Shown here: positions 29,207 to 35,834 of the stretch, piece after piece
Layout: each line of letters opens with the position of its first letter
Position numbering within the stretch: the stretch's first letter is position 1
NCBI GenBank assembly: GCA_905215775.1
Contig: CAJMRM010000028.1
Coordinates: forward strand, 1-35,834
DNA length: 35,834 nucleotides
From: an uncultured bacterium
GTDB lineage: Bacteria > Bacillota > Clostridia > Lachnospirales > Lachnospiraceae
Direction of reading: 5' to 3'
Program-made: the position numbers and the translations under genes
Notes under the pieces: model-generated
What the model was told of the DNA's origin: nothing
Seen by the model: the letters and a program-made list of their open reading frames with translations, nothing else
Databases searched by the model: none

Positions 29207-30745
29207 ATGAAAAAGACAAATCCCAATACAGAATCGCTGAAAGGGAAGATCGACTGGTCCACCGCCATCATCCCCTTTGTGCTGATCGCGTTTTTATGTA
29301 TCAGCTTCATGGCTGCCCCGGACGGCTCCAGACAGATCCTGGACCGGATCCGGGCACTTCTGGGAGACACCTTCGGCCTTTATTATCTCGTCATCGGCCT
29401 GGGCGTGTTCCTGCTTTCCATTTATCTGGCCTTTTCCCGGTACGGCTCCATCCGTCTGGGCGGCCCCAATGAAAAACCAAAATACTCAGATTTTGCCTGG
29501 AGCAGCATGATGTTCACCGCCGGACTGGCCGCTGACATCCTGTTTTACTCCTTCTGCGAGTGGATCCTTTACGCCAACGATCCCCATATCGCGGAAATGG
29601 GATCCATGCAGATCTGGTCCAGCACCTATCCTATCTTCCACTGGGGCCCCATCCCCTGGAGCTTTTATCTGGTGCTGGCCGTGGCCTTCGGCTTCATGCT
29701 CCATGTACGGGGCTGCCATAAGCAGAAATATTCTGAGGCCTGCCGTCCCCTCCTGGGAGACCGGGTGGATAAGCTCCCGGGAAAATGCATTGACCTTCTG
29801 GCCCTGTTCGCCCTTCTGGCCGGAACCGCCACGACCTTTTCCCTGGCTACGCCGCTGATGGCCCAGGTGCTTTCCAGGCTCACGGGGCTCCCGTCCTCCA
29901 AATGGGTCACCATCGGGATCCTGGTGGTCACCTGCATCATTTACACCTACGCCCTGGTCCACGGCATGAAGGGGATCTCCCGGCTGTCTGCCGCCTGTAT
30001 GTATCTGTTTTTCGCCCTTCTGGCCTATGTGCTCCTGGCCGGAGGCGAGACCCGCTACATCCTGGAGACCGGCTTCTCTGCCATCGGAAATCTGGTCCAG
30101 AACTTCTTTAGCCTGGCCACCTTCACCGATCCCCAGAGGACCACCTCCTTCCCCCAGACCTGGACCATCTTTTACTGGGCCTACTGGATGGTATGGTGCG
30201 TGGCCTCCCCCTTCTTCATCGGCTCCATCTCCCGTGGGCGCACCGTGAAGCAGACCATCCTGGGCGGCTATGTATACAGCCTGGGCGGCACCTTCTTAAG
30301 CTTCCTGATCCTGGGGAATTACAGCCTGGGCCTCCAGGTCAGCGGAAAGCTGGATGTTCTGGGGATCTATGGCGGTGCGGGAGATCTGTACTCCACCATC
30401 ATCGCCATTGTGGATACCCTTCCCCTGGCTCCCATGGTGCTGGTCCTGCTGATCGCCGCCATGATCGCCTTTTACGCCACCAGCTTCGATTCCATCGCCC
30501 TGGTAGCCTCCTCCTACACCTATAAGCAGATGACCGGAGATGAGGAGCCCCACCGGGCTGTGAAATTCTTCTGGGCCGTAATGCTGATCCTCTTCCCCAT
30601 TGCCCTGGTGTTTTCCGAAAGCTCCATGGCCAACCTCCAGACCGTTTCCATCATCGCCGCCTTCCCGGTGGCCCTGGTGATCCTGCTGATCATCGCCAGT
30701 TTCCTAAAGGATGCAGGTAGGTATCTGGACAGCAGTAAAAAATAG
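29207..30745 (+). CDS. BCCT-family transporter (betaine/choline/carnitine type)
   Basis: This 512-residue protein has about twelve membrane helices. The strongest family signature is in helix 8: WTIFYWAYWMVW, then SISRGRTVKQ. The helix 3 region, normally GMGIGLMFWGVAEP in sodium-coupled members, reads AGLAADILFYSFCEW here. The loss of the glycine row and the EW ending are closer to CaiT-like, sodium-independent exchangers than to BetP. The long C-terminal osmosensing tail of BetP is absent. Likely substrates are quaternary amines such as carnitine, butyrobetaine, betaine or choline. No partner enzyme is in the window. AAGAGGG precedes the ATG. Confidence 0.88.
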   Translation: MKKTNPNTESLKGKIDWSTAIIPFVLIAFLCISFMAAPDGSRQILDRIRALLGDTFGLYYLVIGLGVFLLSIYLAFSRYGSIRLGGPNEKPKYSDFAWSSMMFTAGLAADILFYSFCEWILYANDPHIAEMGSMQIWSSTYPIFHWGPIPWSFYLVLAVAFGFMLHVRGCHKQKYSEACRPLLGDRVDKLPGKCIDLLALFALLAGTATTFSLATPLMAQVLSRLTGLPSSKWVTIGILVVTCIIYTYALVHGMKGISRLSAACMYLFFALLAYVLLAGGETRYILETGFSAIGNLVQNFFSLATFTDPQRTTSFPQTWTIFYWAYWMVWCVASPFFIGSISRGRTVKQTILGGYVYSLGGTFLSFLILGNYSLGLQVSGKLDVLGIYGGAGDLYSTIIAIVDTLPLAPMVLVLLIAAMIAFYATSFDSIALVASSYTYKQMTGDEEPHRAVKFFWAVMLILFPIALVFSESSMANLQTVSIIAAFPVALVILLIIASFLKDAGRYLDSSKK

Positions 30746-30752
30746 GATTTCA

Positions 30753-30787
30753 AAAGGCGCCGGAACTCAGCGTTCCGACGCCTTTTT
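30753..30787. terminator. terminator shared by the BCCT gene and the convergent DUF4129 gene
   Basis: AAAGGCG-C-CGGAAC, loop TCAGC, GTTCCG-A-CGCCTTTTT, with Ts on the plus strand and As on the other side. The stop codon of the minus-strand gene (30767-30769) falls in the loop, so the hairpin is part of that coding sequence. Confidence 0.8.
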
Positions 30788-31858
30788 CTTTACCTTCTTA
30801 TAGATCTCCCTGGCCTCTCTTTTAATAGCCTCCGTTTCCTCCTTTTCTCCATACCGGACCTTCCGGTACATATCCCGGAGGGCGGTGATCTCCTCCTCCA
30901 TTCCCCAGGAGCGGACCGCATCGCTGCACACGGTCTCGCTGCTGGCAGACCGTTCATCTGCCGGAAGCTGGAAGGCGACGCAGAGCTTTAAAAATTTACG
31001 GAAATAATACCGGACGCCCCGGTCTCCCATATACTCTCTGGCCCCGGTCCGTTTTCCCGTCTCCGGAGCCGCCTGGCCTCTTCTCACTGTTCCGGCCGGC
31101 CTCCGGTCCGTTTCCCGGCCGCGGCCGGACAGCATCCGGTACAGAAACCAGAAAAACAAAAGCAGGGCTGCGGCTGCCGCAAGAGTTCCCAGGAGCTTTA
31201 GAAGAGCCGGCGTCTCAGAAGCCGCCGTTCCCTCAAAGCCGGGGAGCGCCTCCGGAGCCATCAGGCCGTCCAGGGCATTTTCGGGCATCTCGTAGGAAAA
31301 ATCCTTGAAAAGCCGGGAAAAGATCCAGGAGATCCCCATAAGGGTACCTGCCAGGAGGCGGACCATAAGCTCCAGCACCGGCACCACCAGGGTCATGTAC
31401 AGAAATTTCAGGCCGTACAGAAGCCCTCCGGTCACAGCCCGGCTGGAAAGGATACCGGCCGCCGCCAGTACCGCCAGAAGCTCCCCGGCAGTCCTTCCCC
31501 AGAAGCCTCCTCTCCCCTGTCCCGTCCGGGCCAGGCGCAGGGCCCTTAAAAGGAAGATCCCAAGAACCAGGAAGGCTGTAAAAAACGGGACGCACCGCCT
31601 CCCCCAGACCTCCGTTCCCAGGGAAAGCCACTGGATGCAGCCCGCCGCAAGAAGAAGCCTGGCCTCCGTCATAAGACTGTCATGGGCCCGCTCCTCCATG
31701 TTCCGCTTTTTCCAGCAGACCAGAAGCCAGACGCACCAGGATGCCAGCGCCAGAAAAAGCAGTACCCGCACCCAGAGGGGACCGGAAAGGAACAGGGGCA
31801 TGAACATGGCCATATAAAAACACACGTCCGTCAATATCTTAAAAACCAGTATGTCCAT
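30767..31858 (-). CDS. membrane protein with DUF4129-like C-terminus
   Basis: This 363-residue protein has about six hydrophobic segments in residues 5-245, then a cytoplasmic C-terminal part (about 270-363) with REYMGDRGVRYYFRKFL and ITALRDMYRKVRYGEKEET. The Tyr-rich helical pattern resembles the DUF4129 domain that normally ends membrane transglutaminase-like proteins. It is the third gene of a moxR-DUF58 cluster, starting 3 bases after the DUF58 stop. The transglutaminase domain commonly present in such clusters is missing. The role is probably in envelope or exported-protein maturation, but this is inferred from context. Its last codons form half of a terminator hairpin. Confidence 0.6.
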   Translation of the reverse strand: MDILVFKILTDVCFYMAMFMPLFLSGPLWVRVLLFLALASWCVWLLVCWKKRNMEERAHDSLMTEARLLLAAGCIQWLSLGTEVWGRRCVPFFTAFLVLGIFLLRALRLARTGQGRGGFWGRTAGELLAVLAAAGILSSRAVTGGLLYGLKFLYMTLVVPVLELMVRLLAGTLMGISWIFSRLFKDFSYEMPENALDGLMAPEALPGFEGTAASETPALLKLLGTLAAAAALLLFFWFLYRMLSGRGRETDRRPAGTVRRGQAAPETGKRTGAREYMGDRGVRYYFRKFLKLCVAFQLPADERSASSETVCSDAVRSWGMEEEITALRDMYRKVRYGEKEETEAIKREAREIYKKVKKKASER

Positions 31859-31861
31859 TTT

Positions 31862-32920
31862 CTACACATCCTCCCCATAAAGCGCCAGCAGCCTCCGGCC
31901 GGACCGCTCTTCCAGGGACGAAAGGTACGGTGCCGCGTCCTGGTTCCGGTCCGGAGCCACATAGATCAGGCTTTTCCCAGACCGGAGCCCCTTCCGGATG
32001 CCGGAAAGGAATTCCCCGCTCCCCATCCGGCAGTCATAGGTCATTCTTCCCAGCCCCTCCAGCACAGTCTCCAGGTGGCCCGGACCCAGGCCCTCTCCGA
32101 TCCGGTTCCAGTTTCCCATGGCCCCGGCGATCACGCCGTTGGTCTGGAAATCGTAGGCGATCCTCCGCTTTTCCAGCTCCTCACAGATACTGCGGACCAT
32201 GGAAAAGCACTGCTCCAGAAGCTCTGCTTCCCGTTCCTCATCCCGGCACTCCACGTCCAGAAGGATGGTACAGGAAAGATCCGTCATATTTTCCTGCTCC
32301 TTGACCAGAAACCGGCCCTGTCTGGCGCTCTGGACCCAGCTGATGGACCGCAGGGGCTCCCGGCCCGTGTATTCCCTGAACCCACGGATCAGCACAGGAT
32401 CCTCAAAGAGGCTCCGTTTCACCACATATTCGCCTGCATATCCGCCCAGGAGCCGGGGAAGCTCCTCCCAGCCGCTGGGAGCCGGCTTTACCACGATCTC
32501 CTTTAATTCCGGATACGTCTCCAGCGCGGTCTGGAGCCCCAGGAAATCCCCGGCCTCTGCCGAAACGCCCCGGAAGAAATATCTTCCCCGCTTTTTTAAG
32601 AGCACCCTCCGCTCCAGTTCCGTCTTCTGACGTCCCTTAAGGTAAAGCACCGAAAGGTGATCCCCAGAGGACTTTGCCGCCACGTTCTCTCCGTTTTCAG
32701 AAAAGACAAGCCCTGCGGGGATCTGCTCCCTCATCTGGAGATAGGGGACCATAAGACGCTTTCGGTTGTTTATGGTCATGGTCCAGGAAAAATCCTCCCC
32801 CGGCTCCACCACGGTCTTATCCAGGGCTGTGACAAAGTCCAGTCCGTCCAGCACATGGTCCATGGAATATTTCTCCGCCAGCCACGCCAGAAGTCCCAGG
32901 ACTCCAAGAAATACGATCAT
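31862..32920 (-). CDS. DUF58 domain protein
   Basis: This 352-residue protein has an N-terminal hydrophobic segment (about 1-14), an immunoglobulin-like stretch with VEPGEDFSWTMTINNRKRL, and the DUF58 signature IRGFREYTGREPLRSISWVQSA (shortened here in form to R-E-Y-x-G-R and I-S-W). A von Willebrand-like strand CTILLDVECRDEE follows. DUF58 proteins accompany MoxR AAA+ ATPases and are thought to act with them as chaperone or assembly factors at the membrane. Its ATG overlaps the moxR stop (ATGA, 4 bases), showing tight coupling. The usual DxSxS metal motif is changed to DVECRD. Confidence 0.88.
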   Translation of the reverse strand: MIVFLGVLGLLAWLAEKYSMDHVLDGLDFVTALDKTVVEPGEDFSWTMTINNRKRLMVPYLQMREQIPAGLVFSENGENVAAKSSGDHLSVLYLKGRQKTELERRVLLKKRGRYFFRGVSAEAGDFLGLQTALETYPELKEIVVKPAPSGWEELPRLLGGYAGEYVVKRSLFEDPVLIRGFREYTGREPLRSISWVQSARQGRFLVKEQENMTDLSCTILLDVECRDEEREAELLEQCFSMVRSICEELEKRRIAYDFQTNGVIAGAMGNWNRIGEGLGPGHLETVLEGLGRMTYDCRMGSGEFLSGIRKGLRSGKSLIYVAPDRNQDAAPYLSSLEERSGRRLLALYGEDV

Positions 32921-33864
32921 CGCAGGTTCTCCATGGGAACCGGGATATCCTCCATCATCTGTCCCAGATATTTTCTCGCGTCCTCAAAGCTTTCGCCTCC
33001 CCTGGAGATGATCCTGTGGCTGAGGACCCAGGGCGCTGCGGCCTTCACATCCTCCGGGATCACAAAATCCCGGCCCAGGGACGCGGCCATGGCCTGGGAG
33101 GCCTTATAGAGGGCGATGGCCCCTCTGGTAGACACTCCGGTGACGAACCGGCTCTCCGTCCGGGTCTTTTCCACAATGTCCATCATGTAGCCCAGAACGT
33201 CCTTCTGGACCCGTACTTTTGTATAAAGCTCCTTCATCTCCCGGATCACCTCCGGGCTCACCACCGGTTCCAGGGAGTTTAAAATGTCTGCTGTGGACGG
33301 CCTGGACACCACCTCCATCTCCTGCTCCCTGGTCATATAGCCCAGGCTCAGTCTCATGAAAAACCGGTCCAGCTGGGCCTCCGGCAGGGGAAATGTCCCA
33401 TAGGATTCCACCGGGTTCTGGGTGGCCATGACAAAGAACGGCTCTGCCATGGGGTAGGTGACGCCGTCCACGGTGATCTGGCTCTCCTCCATGGCCTCCA
33501 GAAGGCTGGACTGGGTCCTGGGCGTGGCCCGGTTGATCTCGTCCGCCAGCACGATATTGGTAAACAGAGGTCCCTCGCGGAACTGGAACTCCCCTGTTTT
33601 CTGGTTATAAAAATTGATGCCAGTAAGATCCGACGGCAGAAGATCCGGCGTAAACTGGATCCGCTTAAACCCGCTGCCCACAGTCTTTGCAAATGCCTTT
33701 AAAAGCATGGTCTTTCCCGTTCCCGGCACGTCCTCTAAAAGCACATGGCCGGAGCATAAAAAGCTGATAAAGATCAGCCGGACCGTTTCCTCCTTGCCGA
33801 CGATCACCCGGGAACAGCTCTCCACCACCCGGTCTGTATGTTCCTTAAAATGGCTGTATTCCAT
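32917..33864 (-). CDS. MoxR-family AAA+ ATPase
   Basis: This 315-residue MoxR ATPase has a Walker A of LLEDVPGTGKTMLLKAFA, a Walker B of NIVLADEINRATPRTQSSLL, sensor 1 MATQNPVES and the lid region FVTGVSTRGAIALYKASQA. I chose the ATG at 33864, with GGAGGAG seven bases upstream. A longer in-frame start at 34017 lies above the promoter at 33902-33930. MoxR ATPases act as chaperones for neighbouring DUF58/VWA proteins and membrane complexes. The operon is moxR-DUF58-DUF4129. Confidence 0.95.
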   Translation of the reverse strand: MEYSHFKEHTDRVVESCSRVIVGKEETVRLIFISFLCSGHVLLEDVPGTGKTMLLKAFAKTVGSGFKRIQFTPDLLPSDLTGINFYNQKTGEFQFREGPLFTNIVLADEINRATPRTQSSLLEAMEESQITVDGVTYPMAEPFFVMATQNPVESYGTFPLPEAQLDRFFMRLSLGYMTREQEMEVVSRPSTADILNSLEPVVSPEVIREMKELYTKVRVQKDVLGYMMDIVEKTRTESRFVTGVSTRGAIALYKASQAMAASLGRDFVIPEDVKAAAPWVLSHRIISRGGESFEDARKYLGQMMEDIPVPMENLR

Positions 33865-33901
33865 TGTCTGTCTCCTCCGTTTTTGGAATATTTCTCTACT
33901 T

Positions 33902-33930
33902 ATTATAGACGGCTCCACCCCCAGGCGCAA
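33902..33930 (-). promoter_or_regulatory. promoter of the moxR operon
   Basis: On the minus strand TTGCGC (33930-33925), 17 bases, then a perfect TATAAT (33907-33902), 37 bases before the moxR ATG. It supports the shorter moxR start. Confidence 0.7.
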
Positions 33931-34036
33931 GAAGGTTTTCACCAGGATCCGGCTCCATAACGGCGGTTCTGCGAAAATGTTCTTAATTCTTAAACAATTT
34001 GTAATGCCATGCCACACTTTTACCCCAACTTAGTTC

Positions 34037-34066
34037 TGGACAGACCTTACCACTTAGTGGTATGAT
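34037..34066 (+). promoter_or_regulatory. promoter with embedded palindrome, cell-wall-binding protein gene
   Basis: TGGACA, 18 bases, then TATGAT. Between and into the -10 box lies TACCAC-TTA-GTGGTA (34048-34062), with perfect 6-bp arms, which would suit a repressor. The leader to the ATG is about 60 bases. Confidence 0.5.
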
Positions 34067-34134
34067 AGTATATAACAGGAATAGAAAAAACGCGCCCTTC
34101 AAATCATGCGCGATACAAGGAGGAGAGTACATCT

Positions 34135-35550
34135 ATGAAAAAAGCAAAATTCTGCTACGCTGTTCTGACGGCTTCCGCAGTTCTCACCCTGGGAACTGTA
34201 TTTTCCGCCTCTGCTGCCCAGTGGCAGGCTTTAGGGGACGAATGGGTATATGTACAGAACGACGGAGAATACTTTAAGGACGGCTGGAAACAGGACGGAA
34301 ACCTGTACTATTATCTTGGAAGCGACGGCATCATGCTCCGCCGCACCCTGATCGAAGACGACGGCAACTACTACTACTTAGGTTCCTCCGGAGCCATGGC
34401 CACCAACGTATGGAAATTTATCCAGAACCCGGAATGGCAGGGCGACGAGCTGGTAGGCGAGGGAAGCTGGTACTACTTCGGCGCCAACGGAAAAGCCATC
34501 AAGAGCGACGGCAGCAAGGCCAAGGTCTATGAGGTCGGCGATAAGAAATACGTGTTCGACTATTACGGAAGAATGATGAGCGGCTGGGTTACTGAAAGCG
34601 GCGAATATGTGGAATCTGAGGAAGACTGGGCCAACGGCTTATACTATGCCGACGGCGAGGGCGACGGCAGCGTAGTGACCAACGCCTGGGTATACACCAC
34701 AGTTCCCGACGACACCAACGAGGACGAGACCGAGCCCACCTACCACTTCTACTTTGGCTCCAACGGCAAAAAGACCATGAACACCAAGAAGTCCATCGGC
34801 GGCAAGGAATACTTCTTTGATGAGAGAGGTGTGGCGCAGTATGGATGGCACAAAGGCGACGATGATGAATGGGATTGGTCCTACTACGGAGATTCTGAAG
34901 AGCCTCACCTTCGCACCGGCTGGTTCCAGGCTGTTCCGGACTCTGAGATGAATTCCACCGCCCACGACGATGGCAGCGTATATTGGTATTACGCCACCAG
35001 CGCAGGAAAAACAGCAGCCGCTGAGTTCCGGACCATTGACGGAAAAACATATGCCTTTAACGATAAAGGCGAACTTGTAACAGGGCTTAGAAAAATTGAA
35101 GTTGATCCAGATGATAAGAAGAAAATTAAACATATCGATTCTGTTAACTATATCAGCGATATTGAAAATGTAGAAAAGAATATTTACGTCTGCTACTTTG
35201 GCAGCGACGGGGCTGTTAAGACTGGTACCCAGACTCTCAGCATTGACGGAAGCTCCTATACCTTTGATTTCAAATCCAGTGGTTCTCCCAAGGGAGCAGG
35301 CACCAATGGTCCTAATGACAACTACATCTATGTCAATGGAAGACGTCTGGCCGCTGAGGATGGCAGCAAATATGGTATTATTTCATACGAAGGAAAGCGC
35401 TATCTGGTTAATGAAAGCGGTGCAATCCAGAAGAATAAGAAAAATGTTAAAGATGCTGACGGATACTACTACTGTACTGGTAAACATGGAATTGTAGTCC
35501 ATGAACGCCTGGAAGAAAAGTGTACTGATAAAGAGCATCCAGAAAAATAA
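34135..35550 (+). CDS. secreted cell-wall-binding repeat (choline-binding-like) protein
   Basis: This is a 471-residue exported protein. A signal peptide (about 1-27, KKAKFCYAVLTASAVLTLGT, cleavage after SASA) is followed by many aromatic-glycine repeats of the cell-wall-binding type, such as WVYVQNDGEYFKDGWKQDG, YYYLGSDGIM, WYYFGANGKAIKS, YFFDERGVAQYGWHKGD and YAFNDKGELVTGLR. These bind choline or other teichoic-acid and polysaccharide decorations. No enzyme domain is seen, so it may be a surface adhesin or scaffold. The acidic residue content is high. AAGGAGGAG precedes the ATG. Base composition changes within the gene: GC-rich until about 35060, clearly AT-rich after. A terminator follows. 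Confidence 0.88.
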   Translation: MKKAKFCYAVLTASAVLTLGTVFSASAAQWQALGDEWVYVQNDGEYFKDGWKQDGNLYYYLGSDGIMLRRTLIEDDGNYYYLGSSGAMATNVWKFIQNPEWQGDELVGEGSWYYFGANGKAIKSDGSKAKVYEVGDKKYVFDYYGRMMSGWVTESGEYVESEEDWANGLYYADGEGDGSVVTNAWVYTTVPDDTNEDETEPTYHFYFGSNGKKTMNTKKSIGGKEYFFDERGVAQYGWHKGDDDEWDWSYYGDSEEPHLRTGWFQAVPDSEMNSTAHDDGSVYWYYATSAGKTAAAEFRTIDGKTYAFNDKGELVTGLRKIEVDPDDKKKIKHIDSVNYISDIENVEKNIYVCYFGSDGAVKTGTQTLSIDGSSYTFDFKSSGSPKGAGTNGPNDNYIYVNGRRLAAEDGSKYGIISYEGKRYLVNESGAIQKNKKNVKDADGYYYCTGKHGIVVHERLEEKCTDKEHPEK

Positions 35551-35580
35551 TAAAATACCAGCCCAAAACAAATTCTTTTA

Positions 35581-35629
35581 AGAAAGGGCCGGTTCCACGG
35601 CACAGGATAGGAACCGGCCCTTTCTTTAT
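35581..35629 (+). terminator. rho-independent terminator after the cell-wall-binding gene
   Basis: AGAAAGGGCCGGTTCC (35581-35596) pairs with GGAACCGGCCCTTTCT (35610-35625), followed by TTAT. The hairpin is perfect over 16 base pairs. Confidence 0.9.
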
Positions 35630-35665
35630 CTATATGAGTAAATTTAAATGATTCACAAGTCTGAC

Positions 35666-35681
35666 CATTCCATATGGAATG
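35666..35681. promoter_or_regulatory. perfect 16-bp palindrome in an AT-rich gap
   Basis: CATTCCATATGGAATG is its own reverse complement. It lies about 85 bases before the -10 box of the next gene and could be a regulator site. No protein is known for it. Confidence 0.35.
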
Positions 35682-35764
35682 AAATTGCATTTCAGAATTT
35701 TTTCCCTATTTAAAAAAACATCACCCATTCATAAATCAATTTACTATAAAACAGCAATTTGCTA

Positions 35765-35793
35765 TTGCATTTATTACTTATAAGTAATAATAT
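35765..35793 (+). promoter_or_regulatory. promoter whose spacer is a 20-bp palindrome
   Basis: TTGCAT, exactly 17 bases, then TAATAT. The perfect palindrome TTATTACTTA-TAAGTAATAA (35771-35790) fills the spacer and runs into the -10 box. This is a typical repressor operator position. Confidence 0.65.
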
Positions 35794-35820
35794 TAAAGAA
35801 TGAAGCAGGAGGCTCAGAAT

Positions 35821-35834
35821 GTGGAGTTAGAGCA
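35821..35834 (+). CDS. start of a gene running off the window (GTG start)
   Basis: GTG-GAG-TTA-GAG follows AGGAGG by eight bases and is open to the window edge (V/M-E-L-E). The ATG one base earlier is in a frame that stops after three codons. Only four codons are visible, so the product cannot be named. The promoter-operator just upstream suggests a tightly regulated, possibly self-repressed gene. Confidence 0.45.

Noticed and set aside
33865..34017. Longer start for the MoxR protein
   Set aside because: The extra 51 codons lie across and above a consensus promoter, and the best ribosome site is before the ATG at 33864.

Overview
The window looks like a chromosome segment of a butyrate-forming gut Firmicute, most likely a member of the Lachnospiraceae (Clostridium cluster XIVa). 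The evidence is a complete thl-crt-hbd-bcd-etfB-etfA operon, a divergent butyryl-CoA:acetate CoA-transferase, moderately high GC content, strong AGGAGG ribosome binding sites, and Firmicute-type neighbours (comEA, PadR/DUF1700, a GlnK/GlnL-like pair, a choline-binding-repeat protein). No tRNA, rRNA or CRISPR array was seen. The species cannot be read from this sequence.

Layout. Positions 1-1040 are a graveyard of mobile DNA: an interrupted cysteine-rich VLP gene, the 5' part of a group II intron and a frameshifted IS110 transposase. They lie against the 3' end of rlmH, the gene staphylococcal SCC elements use as their integration site. Positions 1032-8303 are mostly housekeeping and envelope genes on the minus strand: rlmH and an acetyltransferase; comEA and a response regulator; azlC-azlD-folD and a YdcZ-type transporter; and a padR-DUF1700-membrane protein operon. 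The FolD lacks two residues normally used for cyclohydrolase chemistry.

Positions 8544-11790 hold a LysR regulator divergent from a two-gene operon: a DRE-TIM aldolase related to 4-hydroxy-2-oxovalerate aldolase, and a D-2-hydroxyacid dehydrogenase. A palindrome centred about 65 bases upstream of the predicted start site fits LysR control. Next comes a five-copy array of 20-bp repeats (11791-11882). Positions 11931-19743 make butyrate: acetyl-CoA is condensed, reduced, dehydrated and reduced by the Bcd/Etf complex, and the CoA-transferase releases butyrate. The operon and the transferase gene have divergent consensus promoters, each with its own palindrome.

Positions 19763-20968 hold a second LysR gene back-to-back with a tiny transcription unit: consensus promoter, strong ribosome binding site, a 16-codon ORF and a terminator. 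A perfect 10+10 palindrome lies at the classical LysR activation position. This small locus is the best candidate for something undescribed. Then follow yfhO-gtrA (surface glycosylation), a type Ic aspartate aminotransferase, and a GlnK/GlnL-like two-component system beside gltS. A TTTTGT-N4-TTTTGA element before gltS resembles the Bacillus GlnL box. The rest is a BCCT transporter, a moxR-DUF58-DUF4129 operon and a secreted cell-wall-binding repeat protein. From about 35060 the DNA turns AT-rich, and the window ends at the start of a gene whose promoter spacer is filled by a perfect 20-bp palindrome.
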